This document shows positions 22,429 to 32,009 of a stretch of 64,000 nucleotides of DNA, in pieces. The position numbers and the translations under genes were made by a program. Origin of the DNA: Puccinellia tenuiflora (taxonomy: Eukaryota > Streptophyta > Magnoliopsida > Poales > Poaceae); the NCBI GenBank assembly GCA_012064385.1, contig QRDG01001848.1, positions 931,085 through 995,084 on the forward strand. Reading direction: 5' to 3'. Under the pieces are notes generated by a model. The model did not search any database. It saw nothing but the letters and a program-made list of their open reading frames with translations, and was not told the origin of the DNA. The first letter of the stretch is position 1. Every line of letters begins with the position of its first letter.

Positions 22429-23111
22429 GACCTTGACGCAGATCAAGCTGCGCGCGCTTCCGCCGCGCTTCTTGAGGTTGGGGACATCGAGGATGCCAGG
22501 GAAGCGGTGGCTCCCAACACCGGGCACGCCGGAGGGAGGAACCGAAGGTAGGGCCGGAGAGGAAGCCGAGGCGGCGTGCGACGGGTAGGCAGGAGCGGCT
22601 GGTTGAGCGTGTAAGGTCGCGGTGATTGGTCATGACGATTCTCTGGGCTGCCGGGAGGAGGGCCGTGTAAGGTCGCCAGGAGGATGAGCGCTGGTGGCGG
22701 CGGATCTGGATGGGACGGGGGCGGGGGAAGAAAGGGGGTCGAGGTAGAGAGGCGACCAGAGCGAGGAGGTGGACGGACGCAGCGTCGGCCGCCCGAGCGC
22801 AGCGCTTGCCGTGTGCGCCAACCGTACTGGCGCTACCGCTGGCGCACCAGAGAACTTATGCGCCAGTAATAACTGTGTGGCACGCACAGCCTAGCGACAC
22901 TAACTACCGCTGGCGAACAGATATCCTTGTTCGCCAGCAGTATGGCGTGTACCGCTGGCGAACAGGGAAATCTGTTCGCCAGTGGTAGTTCTCGCTGTCG
23001 GGTCGCTTGGGGACACAAGATTTTGGTTCGCCAGCGATATTTACCGCTGGCGAACGCATTTGATGGTTCGCCATCGGTAACCCGGCGGCTATAAGCCTTT
23101 TTCTACTAGTG
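22429..23111. mobile_element. CACTA transposon terminus with subterminal hairpins
   Basis: The right edge reads CTACTAGTG, i.e. CACTAGTAG on the minus strand, the diagnostic CACTA end. The last 320 bases hold repeated ACCGCTGGCGAAC motifs in both orientations, several forming perfect hairpins (for example 22951-22986), as in CACTA subterminal regions. The left 350 bases are GC-rich with no transposase frame and no matching CACTA end. It is therefore an internal-deletion or one-ended copy. A direct repeat of about 24 bases flanks it. Confidence 0.65.
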
Positions 23112-23379
23112 TTTTCTTCCAACATTCGTCTTTTGTGGAGCCTACATATGAAAAAAAATATTATGATGCAATTTCTGTTTGCGAAAAGGACCCTGGCATT
23201 AAAATAAATACCGAGCAGTACAAAACACCTCAATAAAAATAAAAATTATAATGAGATCCTTGAGATGCCCTTATGTCTTTATAGTTAGAGGCATATAAAA
23301 ATAAACATTTCCAATTTTAAAAGACGGGATAACTAGAGCTCGGTAGCTAAGAATGATATTCGAAAGAAGAAAAAAAAGT
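23112..23379. other. Intergenic, continuation of the local repeat
   Basis: The first bases continue the interrupted direct-repeat unit (CTTCCAACATTCGTCTTTTG, then GAGCCTACATATGA). The rest is AT-rich with no feature seen. Confidence 0.4.
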
Positions 23380-23600
23380 TCCACACCGACGGTACAGTCC
23401 AAATTTACTGTTCTTGGTTAGTGGCTCACGTGCTGTGGAGAGCAAAGCACGATGCGAGTCTTGTCGGAGAAAAATGTGCAACTACTAGACCCGATGACAC
23501 ATTGACACGCGTGCTGCATGCAATACGCAGCAACCAAAGCTAGTAGATGGAAGCGGGAAATTCCATCGTCAGCCCCACCCCGAATCAGTGAAGGTGTTCA
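23380..23600 (+). repeat. Partial copy of the reductase gene promoter
   Basis: 23400-23448 matches 31602-31651 upstream of the alkenal reductase gene at about 80-85% (CCAAATT.ACT.TT.TTGGT.AGT, then CTCACGTGC.GTGGA.AGCAAAGC). 23510-23575 matches 31749-31795 (CGCGTGCTGCATGCA; AAATTCCA..ATCGTCAGC). Both keep a CACGTG core. No reductase exon follows. Confidence 0.55.
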
Positions 23601-23685
23601 TCCCGAAGTGTAAGAACAGGATCACCTCGCCACCTCTGCGATCGGCAGCACCGGCAACAGCGGCGGAACGTGCTTTGCCATAACT

Positions 23686-23826
23686 ATGTCAGCGGCGAGT
23701 AAGACGGCCGCAACCAGGCGCAAGATCAGCGACGCCGACGTGCAGTGCCTCCATGATATCTATCTTCTCCTACGGCTGTTCTCCAGTCGTCCAGTTACTG
23801 TGACGTGCGCGTTCCAATGCTGTTAA
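23686..23826 (+). CDS. Small ORF, 46 aa, uncertain
   Basis: A short frame downstream of the duplicated promoter segment, beginning MSAASKTAATRRKISDADVQ and continuing with a Leu-rich stretch. The pattern basic region plus ISDxxV-hydrophobic faintly recalls the first exon of small HLH proteins of the PRE/ILI type, but the match is weak. It could be chance. Confidence 0.2.
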   Translation: MSAASKTAATRRKISDADVQCLHDIYLLLRLFSSRPVTVTCAFQCC

Positions 23827-25196
23827 TGTGTTTTTTTTCTAGCCTGAGCGCCGCCCCTAAGACATGGCGTCGTCCCTAACCTGAGCGCCGCCGTCTTTGA
23901 GCTTCCCGTCGTTCCCACCCACCGCCGGATCCGTTTGCCGGAGACGGAGCCGGGCTCCATCCCACACCGGATCCGTCCTCAAGCTGACCGTCCTCCCTAA
24001 CACCGCTTGAAAAGGAACCGATCTCCTCCCACACCGGATCAGGTTGCCGGGGACGGAGCCGTCCACACATCGGCGAAGCTGCCGGGTAGGTGCTTTCCAA
24101 TAAGGCCTATTCTCAGAGCGAAGTCACTCTCCATCCAAGAACAGGAGCAAGATTTATATTTTTTTTGATTATTCTATGTTGTGCTTGTGTACTGCATGCG
24201 GCTCCCAATCGATTTTTTTTGTTGCTTTGATAGTTCGATTTGATGCGAGAAGAAAACTCCTAATCCATACTCTCTCATCTGTTCTTGGATGCCGTCTCTC
24301 TTTTATTCTTTTTTCAATTACAGATTTGGAAAGTTTATTTTATGAACCAGATTTCTCTGTTTCTAATATTTTATGAACCAAATGCCTCTGTTTGTACTAT
24401 TGTTAATGTCAAGAGGATGCTTGTAATGCTCCGTAGTACAAGAATGTTTTGTTCATGTACCAACTATGTACATTAGAAATAAAAAAATTATGTACTAATC
24501 TAGAAATGATAGGAAATAACAATGTATAATTATTTATTTTGTTTATGGATCGTTCGTGCGGGGGATATAGGGAGACTTGATCTGGAGAATTGTTGAAAGA
24601 GAAGCAGCACATGTATTTTATAGTAATAAGAAGTGGATGAATTGGAGGTTCTATTTGCACAGAGACGAAAATATGGTGGAGGGGTTCTTTGCAATATGCG
24701 CATGTTGTTGTACCAATCTTACAACAAGGTTGAACGGCTTGTGATAAGCCTGGGACGCGTGAGCCCAGGCGGGATACCATTGTAAGTTGCAAGTTGTAGG
24801 CTGCACCAAAATTTCATCGTGTCTCTAATCTTTCCTCTTTTCTCTGAGTTTGTGACTTAGGGTTAGGGATAACAAAAGTCACGGGCTATAATGAAACGTG
24901 GTATCCGGGTGAAGCATTGCACAAACGCATGTGTCGCGGGTCTATGCGACTTCGGACGAGTGATGCGCACATGAAGCGTCTGGATCAAGCGCACCTAGTA
25001 TCCGATCACGGCTCAGAACAGGCTACAGCTAATTTAATTGAACGGCATGAGCTGCTCGTGACGCTGTAGCTTGAGGTCGTGTGTGACGGCTCGCCAGCGA
25101 TCTGTCAAACAGGGATTTCAAAACAAGCAAATCATGGTGGGAAGCGGCGTCGGCAACCTGTGAGAAAAACGAGGCGACGTCAATACCACTCTAAAT
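23827..25196. other. Intergenic DNA
   Basis: It contains a direct repeat of a CACCGGATC..TTGCCGG.GACGGAGCCG segment (23925-23955 and 24035-24062). The rest, to 25196, shows no gene or clear element end. Confidence 0.4.
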
Positions 25197-25342
25197 TACT
25201 CCCTCCTTTCGGGAATGTAAGGGTAGAGAGCTTTTTCAGATTTTTTGAAATTATAAGGGTGGAGTCTTAATTCTTATGCATATTTAATTCTGCATAAAAA
25301 GCGGGTCCTCCACCCTTTACATTTCCGAACAGCGGGGGAGTA
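25197..25342. mobile_element. Stowaway-type MITE
   Basis: The left end TACTCCCTCCTTTCGGGAAT and the complement of the right end (TACTCCCCCGCTGTTCGGAA) are inverted copies, with inner arms TGTAAGGGT and ACCCTTTACA. TA duplicates flank it. It has no coding capacity. Confidence 0.75.
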
Positions 25343-25379
25343 CATCTCTGAGTGAATGACTCGGTGCTACTGGTACTCC

Positions 25380-27120
25380 TACACCTCTATAGAGTCTCAT
25401 GCACTATTAAATTTCCTGTATGTATGACACGCATGGCAATATCAGTATGCATGTGGTGTGCATGTGTGTCATTGACGATATCAGGTCATTTTTACCCATA
25501 GTCTTATGCCATGTTGTATATATTCACATAAGAATCTTAGGTTCAATGTCATCTAGACTCTACCACTTACTTCTTGCATTGGTCTGTCTTCATTCGCCAC
25601 CTTCTCTTGTGTACGGAGTAGCTCTCAACCATAAGTCAATAGAGGATTGGGAGGATTTCTCTCTCTTTCTTACCAAAGACAGTCTAATTAGCATGTCAAA
25701 AAAAAAAGACAGTCTAATTAGCGATGAGAGGTATCAGGAATATACCCAGCCTTTATGGTTTTAAATTCTTGTTAGATTTGGTGCTAGCTGTCAGGTGTAC
25801 ACGGATCTGAATGCATAGTGGTGAAGGGTCGGAATATAGCCGGTGGAACAAAAGCCACAGAAAAACACCAAATGCAGCAGTGAGAGTTAGACCACCGGAA
25901 CGAGCAGTTAATTTAGCCACTTCAACACGGAAGAATTTCCCACACGAACACACGGTGTGCTGTATACCATAGAAATCTTAAAAGACGATAAGCCAGGGAT
26001 GCTGAATGGTAGGTTCGCAAGGTAATGTACTCAAGTGTAAACTGACTCTAGGTGTATTTTACTAGCTTCTAAAATGTGCAAAACCACAATTGCCATTGGA
26101 TGAGGATTCTAGCTGGGAATCACCTCGTGGACTTGGATTTAATAGAATTCCAGGGGAGTGAACTTAGATTCTACACAATTCTAGTCGAGTGAGTGCTAGA
26201 TGCTTTGGCATGGATTTTTGGCCAACGGGTGCAAGCTCTCAAATACTCCTCTCTCAGTTCTAAAATCTCAGATATAGCAGAACGGATCATGGCTGATGAA
26301 TAAGGAAAGCATGCATACAGTACATCAACACCTGGTTCTCAGCTTAGCTTCATGTTACAAAATGCACCCCCTCCTTGCTTGTCAAATGCATGTCTATCTA
26401 AGAGCAAGAGGGGGTTGGGAATATTATGTGGCCCTTTTTCATGTGCTATGCGATAGAATAGAACGTGGACAGGGGATCGACGGTCCCAGTTAAAGCCAAC
26501 TAGCATGAGTTTGGAAAACATGACTAGAGAGAAGCATGATGTTCGACTTCTACTTGGAGCGAAGTTATCGTACCTGGTTCTACTGGAACCATATTTGCAG
26601 GACGAGAACTTAGCTTTTGGCTAGAAATTGCATTTGCATCCTACAGAAGCTACATACGTTCAGTCAACCTAGCTCCTAGCGTCAACATATGCTTCACAAC
26701 AAAATTTCAAAGGGTATGTGTGTCACTTGTTAGACAATACTCAGTCCAAAACAGAACAGCCTAGTCTTGAGGGCATCTTCTATCCGCCTAGTCTTGAGGG
26801 CATCTTCTATCCGTCCATGCAGCAGTATAAAAACCAGTTAAGTGCAAAGTAGTTTAAGTAGTTATCATTGCATACACAACAAACACAATTATCATTTTCG
26901 TGATACAATCTAGAAAAGGATGTTGTCCTTTCAAAAATATAACAAAGAATTGAACAGCTCATGTTACCATCTTAATTTCCGATCAAGATGACATTTCATC
27001 TTCATGGGAGAAAATCATATGCGGGTGTGTTTGCTTGATGCAAGACTAATAAAAGTATCCATATCAAAAATCTGAGCAGAACAAAGGGCATTAATTTGTA
27101 CATTTCAATGTAGAAAGGGC
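25380..27120 (-). pseudogene. Decayed REM locus copy B (flanking sequence only)
   Basis: Same block order as copy A: a TAAATTTC.TGTAT block (25405), a GATGAGAGG block (25725), GGCTGATGAATAAGGAAAGCAT (26289), ACTGGAACCATATTTGCA (26582), then CAGAAGCTACATAC (26643). No B3 exon is recognised here. A 27-bp perfect tandem duplication occurs at about 26759-26813. Confidence 0.4.
25675..25722. repeat. Tiny poly(A) insertion between 18-bp direct repeats
   Basis: The 18-bp sequence AAAGACAGTCTAATTAGC occurs at 25675-25692 and 25705-25722. Between them lie only 12 bases, ATGTC plus seven A. This is the signature of target-primed insertion reduced to almost nothing but the tail. Confidence 0.5.
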
Positions 27121-27199
27121 ACTAGTTTCTAAAATCAGTTGTGAGTGTTGGGTTAATGTCGGGGAAAGGATCGACATTAATGTCCGAAAGTTCTCTACA

Positions 27200-28080
27200 C
27201 AGTGTTGTCTGACGGAAACTTCCAAGCTAGACTCCATGGAGTATATAATTTCAGTTGGAGAAAGGAACTACTCCATGGAGTCCGACACTTCTGTGGAGTA
27301 CTGGGTACAATCAAATTTCTTATATATAGTTGGGTGGTGTGCAAGTTTCATTGATGATATTGGATCATCATGCACCCGTAGTCTTATTCCGTGTAGTATA
27401 TGTTCACATGAGAATTCTAGCTGGTCACCTTGCCTCTTTATTCTCTCATCGGTCTCTCTTCCTTCAACTCCTTCACATAAGATCCCTCCAAAAAAAACTC
27501 CTTCACATAAGAATTCTACCTGCTCACACAGCCTCTTTCTTCTCTCATCAGTCTCTCTTCCTTCCAACACCTTCTCATGTGATGCTCTCAACCACAAGCT
27601 AATAGTGGATTATATGAGAATTTATGAAATATGTATCTCATTCCCTTCCATATTTGGGAAACACATGTATCTACTTAGGGATGAGAGGGGTTAGGATTAC
27701 GTCTAAGACTTATACCTCTGAAGGTACAAAGAAGAAAAGGATTCCCGCCAACCGTGGGTTGAATCGCGTGCTATAATGTGTCGGTGATACATGGATCTAA
27801 CGGAAACTACGTGATTCTCCTTGATACGTCCAGAGAGAATCATGATAGCGACAACATATGTGGCGTGACAGACGTCACACTCGTGTGTGTTATCGCTTTC
27901 GAACTTGGCCTAGTGCATGTATTCTTTCATGTTGGGTCTGTAGAGCAGCATGTCGTACGACCTCCGGAGAGTTGCCTAGCCGCAAACTTGATTGAAATTA
28001 TCTACATATGTACTACATTCAACACTACTCTTAGGCAATTTTTAGGTTCACGATTGAATAGAAAACGTGTCTGATTTATT
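27200..28080 (-). pseudogene. Decayed REM/B3 gene copy C
   Basis: At 28001-27790 (minus) a relic of the last REM exon is clear. After an ATGTAG in place of the intact gene's ATGCAG acceptor comes IISIKFAARQLSGGR (intact gene: IIPKKFGAKHLAKRS), then, in another frame, KFESDNTHECDVC (intact gene: KFASDNKLCEGDLC). Frameshifts and loss of about 60 bases make it non-functional. Upstream blocks 27300-27700 match copies A and B. Confidence 0.65.
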
Positions 28081-28081
28081 A

Positions 28082-29215
28082 TTTCGTGGATCTTTTGACT
28101 GCCCGCCAGATTAGTTAATCATTTCATGATCAAGATAATCAATTGACACATGTTGTTTAACAAAAAATGATATTTTCATTCAGGTACTATTTGTAGATAG
28201 GAAGCAAATGAAAGATCGTTACCGACCAGAAAATAACAATATGTGAGTGTGGTAACATTTGAGATAAAAAAACAAAACAACCACGAAACTCCTATTCTTA
28301 CATTTCAGGACATTCCAGCAACTATGTTGTAGAAATACGTGTGATTCAAATATCAAAGAGTTAAAAAGAAACAGAGGAAAACTAATTAGCTAAGAAGAAA
28401 TGAACTGCCCAGTTTTAGCGAAACAGCGGGCGAAAAGCGCCATAACAATCCTACTGGCCATCATGGAACACGACCGTTGTGCGGGCACATCCAGCTAACA
28501 TGTCTACCAATACAACTCACGGACACGCCACGGAAAACAAGGGCCATCCTCGAGCCTGCCCATGGATGTCATCGCCATCACTCGTTCACAAGCCATTGAC
28601 CCCAACTTCATCAAACAACGACCATCTAAGACATCCTAGTCACGGCAGCATCGTGAAGGCCACGTCGGCCCACCCCAAAAATTTGACGCTTCACGTAAAA
28701 AACTGGTAGCTCTGATTATGATGACGCTTCACATGTTCAAGATCTGCGCGTACGAAGATATTCATTGCCTTGCGAGTCATCGTTGCCACTTCCAACCGAG
28801 GCAGCCGCTCCAACTTCATACCAGGGGAGTTCCAAGAGGAAGACAAGACAAAATTGTTGGAACAAGAGCTGGTTAACAAGATCTTGCCACAACCACACCA
28901 TCACTCAACATTGTTGATGCTGCCGCGGTAGCTACGTGGAACTCCGCACCCACCACCGAAACCATCTACTGGTCCCTCTAGTCGAAGCACAACCGTAAAT
29001 ATGATGCCCCCAAACAAGAACACTGCCATCATCTGATCCACGGATCTCATGATTTCCCTGAAGATAGCGAAAGGATTTTGGGAAGATTCAGCTCGGTGAT
29101 GCCTTCAGGTAGGAGACAACAGCCAAGCCGCCGCCATCATGGGATTTAGACACAAGCCGAAGGCTAGGTTTTCAACTGGATTTTTCCTCGAGAACTCCGT
29201 CCAACACAAGCCCCG
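28082..29215. other. Intergenic DNA
   Basis: AT-rich to about 28400, then a GC-richer stretch with only short frames in several directions and no recognisable product. It may be a decayed transposon leader, but I cannot show it. Confidence 0.3.
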
Positions 29216-29380
29216 GACGTCCGCAGGGGCAAAGCTATAGTGACATCGACCATGGTTTGTGGGAATGCATTTTGTAGGGTATAGGGTGGTGCACATGCTG
29301 TTTTTTAGTATAGTTCCAAGGAAAATATTTCCTACCCTAATGCACGTGGAAGAATACATAGCTCCACCCCTGGACGTCGG
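29216..29380. mobile_element. hAT-type MITE, 149 bp
   Basis: The ends CAGGGGCAAAGCTATAG (29224) and the complement of the right end (CAGGGGTGGAGCTATG, ending 29372) are inverted copies. The flanks GACGTCCG and GACGTCGG match at 7 of 8 bases, the 8-bp duplication expected of hAT elements. Confidence 0.7.
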
Positions 29381-29459
29381 CCAACCAACAAAGGCCCACT
29401 AATAGAGAATGGTTCTTACAAGTTTGAGTTCGGCAAATCGGAGTTTTCTTGAAAAAGTT

Positions 29460-30245
29460 ATTGAAGTTTCGTGTTGTGTGTTTTTCCACGCATGGTAGTA
29501 TCGGCCATGGCAGTGGTAGTACCACTTCGTGTAGGGAGTTGTACTGCCACTTAATTCCTTGCAGTATTACCGGTACCATACATGGTAGTACCGCTCCTGG
29601 TTCTGCAGCGGTTATAGCGCGGTAGAGCCGCTCAGGCACTGTCTACGCTCATCCACAATCACTATTTAGGCGTGAGGGATAGTATCGCTCGTATGAGAGG
29701 TAATATCGCCTCTACACACGATGGTTGGATTTCGGAGAGACCTATTTAAGGGGTGTTTTTTTCCAATGGTTTCCCAGCCCTTTCGCAAGTCTTACCCCAC
29801 CAATGTTGACATTTTGAGCTTGCAGTTTTTTCTAGTCCCTCCATGACTCTTGCTTCAATTTGAGGGACAGGAGAGAGAAAATCTAGATCCATATTTTCAC
29901 CAATCTATCTCTCCTCTTAGTGAGGGGAAGCATTTGAATCTATATTTTGGAGGGATTTGGTGTTCTCCTCCTTTATTCTTCCTATTCTTCCATTGCATTA
30001 GTTATTTTCGTGGGATTTGGGAGAGAATGATTTTAGCACTTATAATGTTCTTGCCAGTGCATTTGGTTCTCCACAGTGATTTGTAGATGTGAAAGTAGGA
30101 AAGCTTATTACTCTTGAGTGCTTGGGTATCCTAGAGCTTTCTTTATGAGTGCTTGGGCGTCGACCTAAATGGTTTGTGTTGTCGCGGAGCTTAATCTTGA
30201 TGTGAACTTCGGGAGTCCAATTAAGTTGTGGACCCAAAAAAAACT
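29460..30245 (+). repeat. Decayed LTR related to the LTR at 4850-6778
   Basis: In plus orientation it carries, in order, an array of GGTAGTACCGC-like palindromes (29487-29735), a TATA-like CCTATTTAAGG (29741), and a block at 30085-30235 that matches the minus-strand LTR of the first element (TATTACTCTTG.GTGC, GAGTCCAATTAAGTTGTGG). No internal region or second LTR was found, so it is a solo or broken LTR. Confidence 0.5.
29742..29750 (+). promoter_or_regulatory. TATA-like box of the decayed LTR
   Basis: CTATTTAAG directly follows the palindrome array, mirroring the arrangement in the LTR at 5871-6268. Confidence 0.35.
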
Positions 30246-30284
30246 CGACCTGCGTGTTCACACCAGTGACTAGATGATCACTTA

Positions 30285-31090
30285 TGTCTCATATCACTTT
30301 ATGCAGCAAAACAAAGATCATCGGTTGTGTTGCAATATAAAATATATAGAATTCTTACACCCGTGAAAACAAAAAAGATTGAATTTGTACAATGTAAGAA
30401 TATGGTAGAAATTTAGTTTTGTATGATTATTACTAAGCTAGAAATAGCAAAACAAAATGTATGTCCTGGAAGTTCAGTTTTAGAAGATATGGTAGGTGTA
30501 TTGTAGAGAAAAAGATATGGTAGGTGACAGTCTACCTAAACGCATTATGTGTGAGAACCTCCTTAAATAATATTTTGGGAGTTAAGTTTAGAAAATCTCT
30601 AGAGAGATGCTCTTAGACTGAGCAATGTGGACGTGCAGTGTAACCTACCGTTGCGTATTATTGGGTTCTTCAAACTTTTATGCCAGAGCGAATGAGCGAT
30701 GTAGGGGAAAAAAGCTTCAAACTTGTATGCTGGATTGAATGGGCGATGTAGGATTGTAGGAAAAAAAGAGAGTTTGTAACCGTGAGTTCTACAGCGAAGG
30801 TACAATCCAAATTTCTGCTCTTGTTTTGAGTGTATAGTCGAAAACGCTTATAGAGTCCAAATGAAACTTGGCGTGTGAGTTTAGACCAGCGACTGGATGC
30901 TGACATCAGTCCCGTGTCGCTTGATGCAGCAAAGCAAAGATCATCGGTTATGGTGTAATATCAGCGAAAAGAAAAAATATTGAATTCTTAAGGATATGGT
31001 TGAAATTTTGTTTTGTATGATCATTATTGAGCTAGAAATAGCAAAACAAAAAATATGACCTAGAAGTTTGAAGATATGGTAGGTGATGAC
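30285..31090. repeat. Direct duplication upstream of the reductase gene
   Basis: 30285-30507 and 30890-31090 are diverged direct copies, sharing TGATGCAGCAAA.CAAAGATC, TTTTGTATGAT.ATTA and GAGCTAGAAATAGCAAAACA-type blocks. A second pair at 31086-31131 and 31547-31590 shares GATGACCAAAGTGATCC and ACCAGCGATGCATTTTAC. Confidence 0.55.
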
Positions 31091-31139
31091 CAAAGTGATC
31101 CAGGTATGTGTACCAGCGATGCATTTTACTATGTAGATT

Positions 31140-31400
31140 GTAACTTGCGGCGCCGAGGTGTGACCTGAGGCTGTCACATTCACCGTCGCGTTGTCGCTCG
31201 CCGCCAGCCGCGGGGAGGATGACCTCTGCCACGTGCGGCAGATCGATGCGCTGCGTCGTGTGCCGGTCTTTCCGCCGACCCGTTCTTCGACGTTGATACG
31301 GTCTCTATGGCCTTCAACATCGTGGACGGTGGCTTCGGATGGTACTCATGGGAGCTCAAGCGGAGGGGAAGGGAACGAGTTAAAGAGAGGACATGATGCT
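31140..31400 (+). other. GC-rich coding-like island, unknown
   Basis: A short GC-rich stretch between the two copies of the GATGACCAAAGTGATCC repeat. One frame reads DPFFDVDTVSMAFNIVDGG and runs on briefly, but there is no start, splice site or recognised family. Confidence 0.2.
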
Positions 31401-31941
31401 CAAGTTTGCTACTAAGTGTAGGGGGATTCTTGCATCAACAAAAATGCACTGCTCTTTGAGAACAACTGTTTCGAGAAACAACCGTTGACCGTAAATGAAA
31501 CTCCACGTGTACTCCGTGACCGTAAACCGATATTTCTGAAGTGCGATGACCAAAGTGATCCGAGTCAATAAGTCCGTCGACCAGCGATGCATTTTACACC
31601 AATCCAAATTAACTATTATTGGTCAGTAGCTCACGTGCGGTGGAAAGCAAAGCCCCTGTTAAACTTGCCATGGAAAAATAAGTCGCCTAGAGAGGACGAC
31701 ACCGGCCGGCCGGCCGGCCGGTCGGCGCCCGTTCTGGCTCCACGGACTCGCGTGCTGCATGCACACGAGTAGAAAATTCCACATCGTCAGCAACTCTAAA
31801 AAAAATCATATTTGATCGGCGACCACCGACGGGAATCGACCCACCTGGCCACTAGCAGCCAGCAACGCGAGCCTGTCCCATTCGTCTCCGATCAACCGGG
31901 GATCGATACGCTCCGATCACGGGTCTAGAATCGTCGCCAAG

Positions 31942-31951
31942 TCTACAAAAG
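31942..31951 (+). promoter_or_regulatory. Candidate core promoter of the reductase gene
   Basis: TCTACAAAAG lies 59 bases upstream of the ATG at 32010 in a short leader and is the best TATA-like core. A G-box-like TCACGTGC occurs at 31631. A (CCGG)n run lies at about 31703-31722. Weak as a TATA box. Confidence 0.35.
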
Positions 31952-32009
31952 CCGGTCGTCATTCTTCACCACTCTCAGCAGTTGCCGGAGGAGCTAGCTA
32001 GCATTAGCA

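Noticed and set aside
31703..31722. (CCGG)n run as a regulatory element
   Set aside because: Simple tandem repeat in the leader-proximal promoter; no evidence beyond composition.
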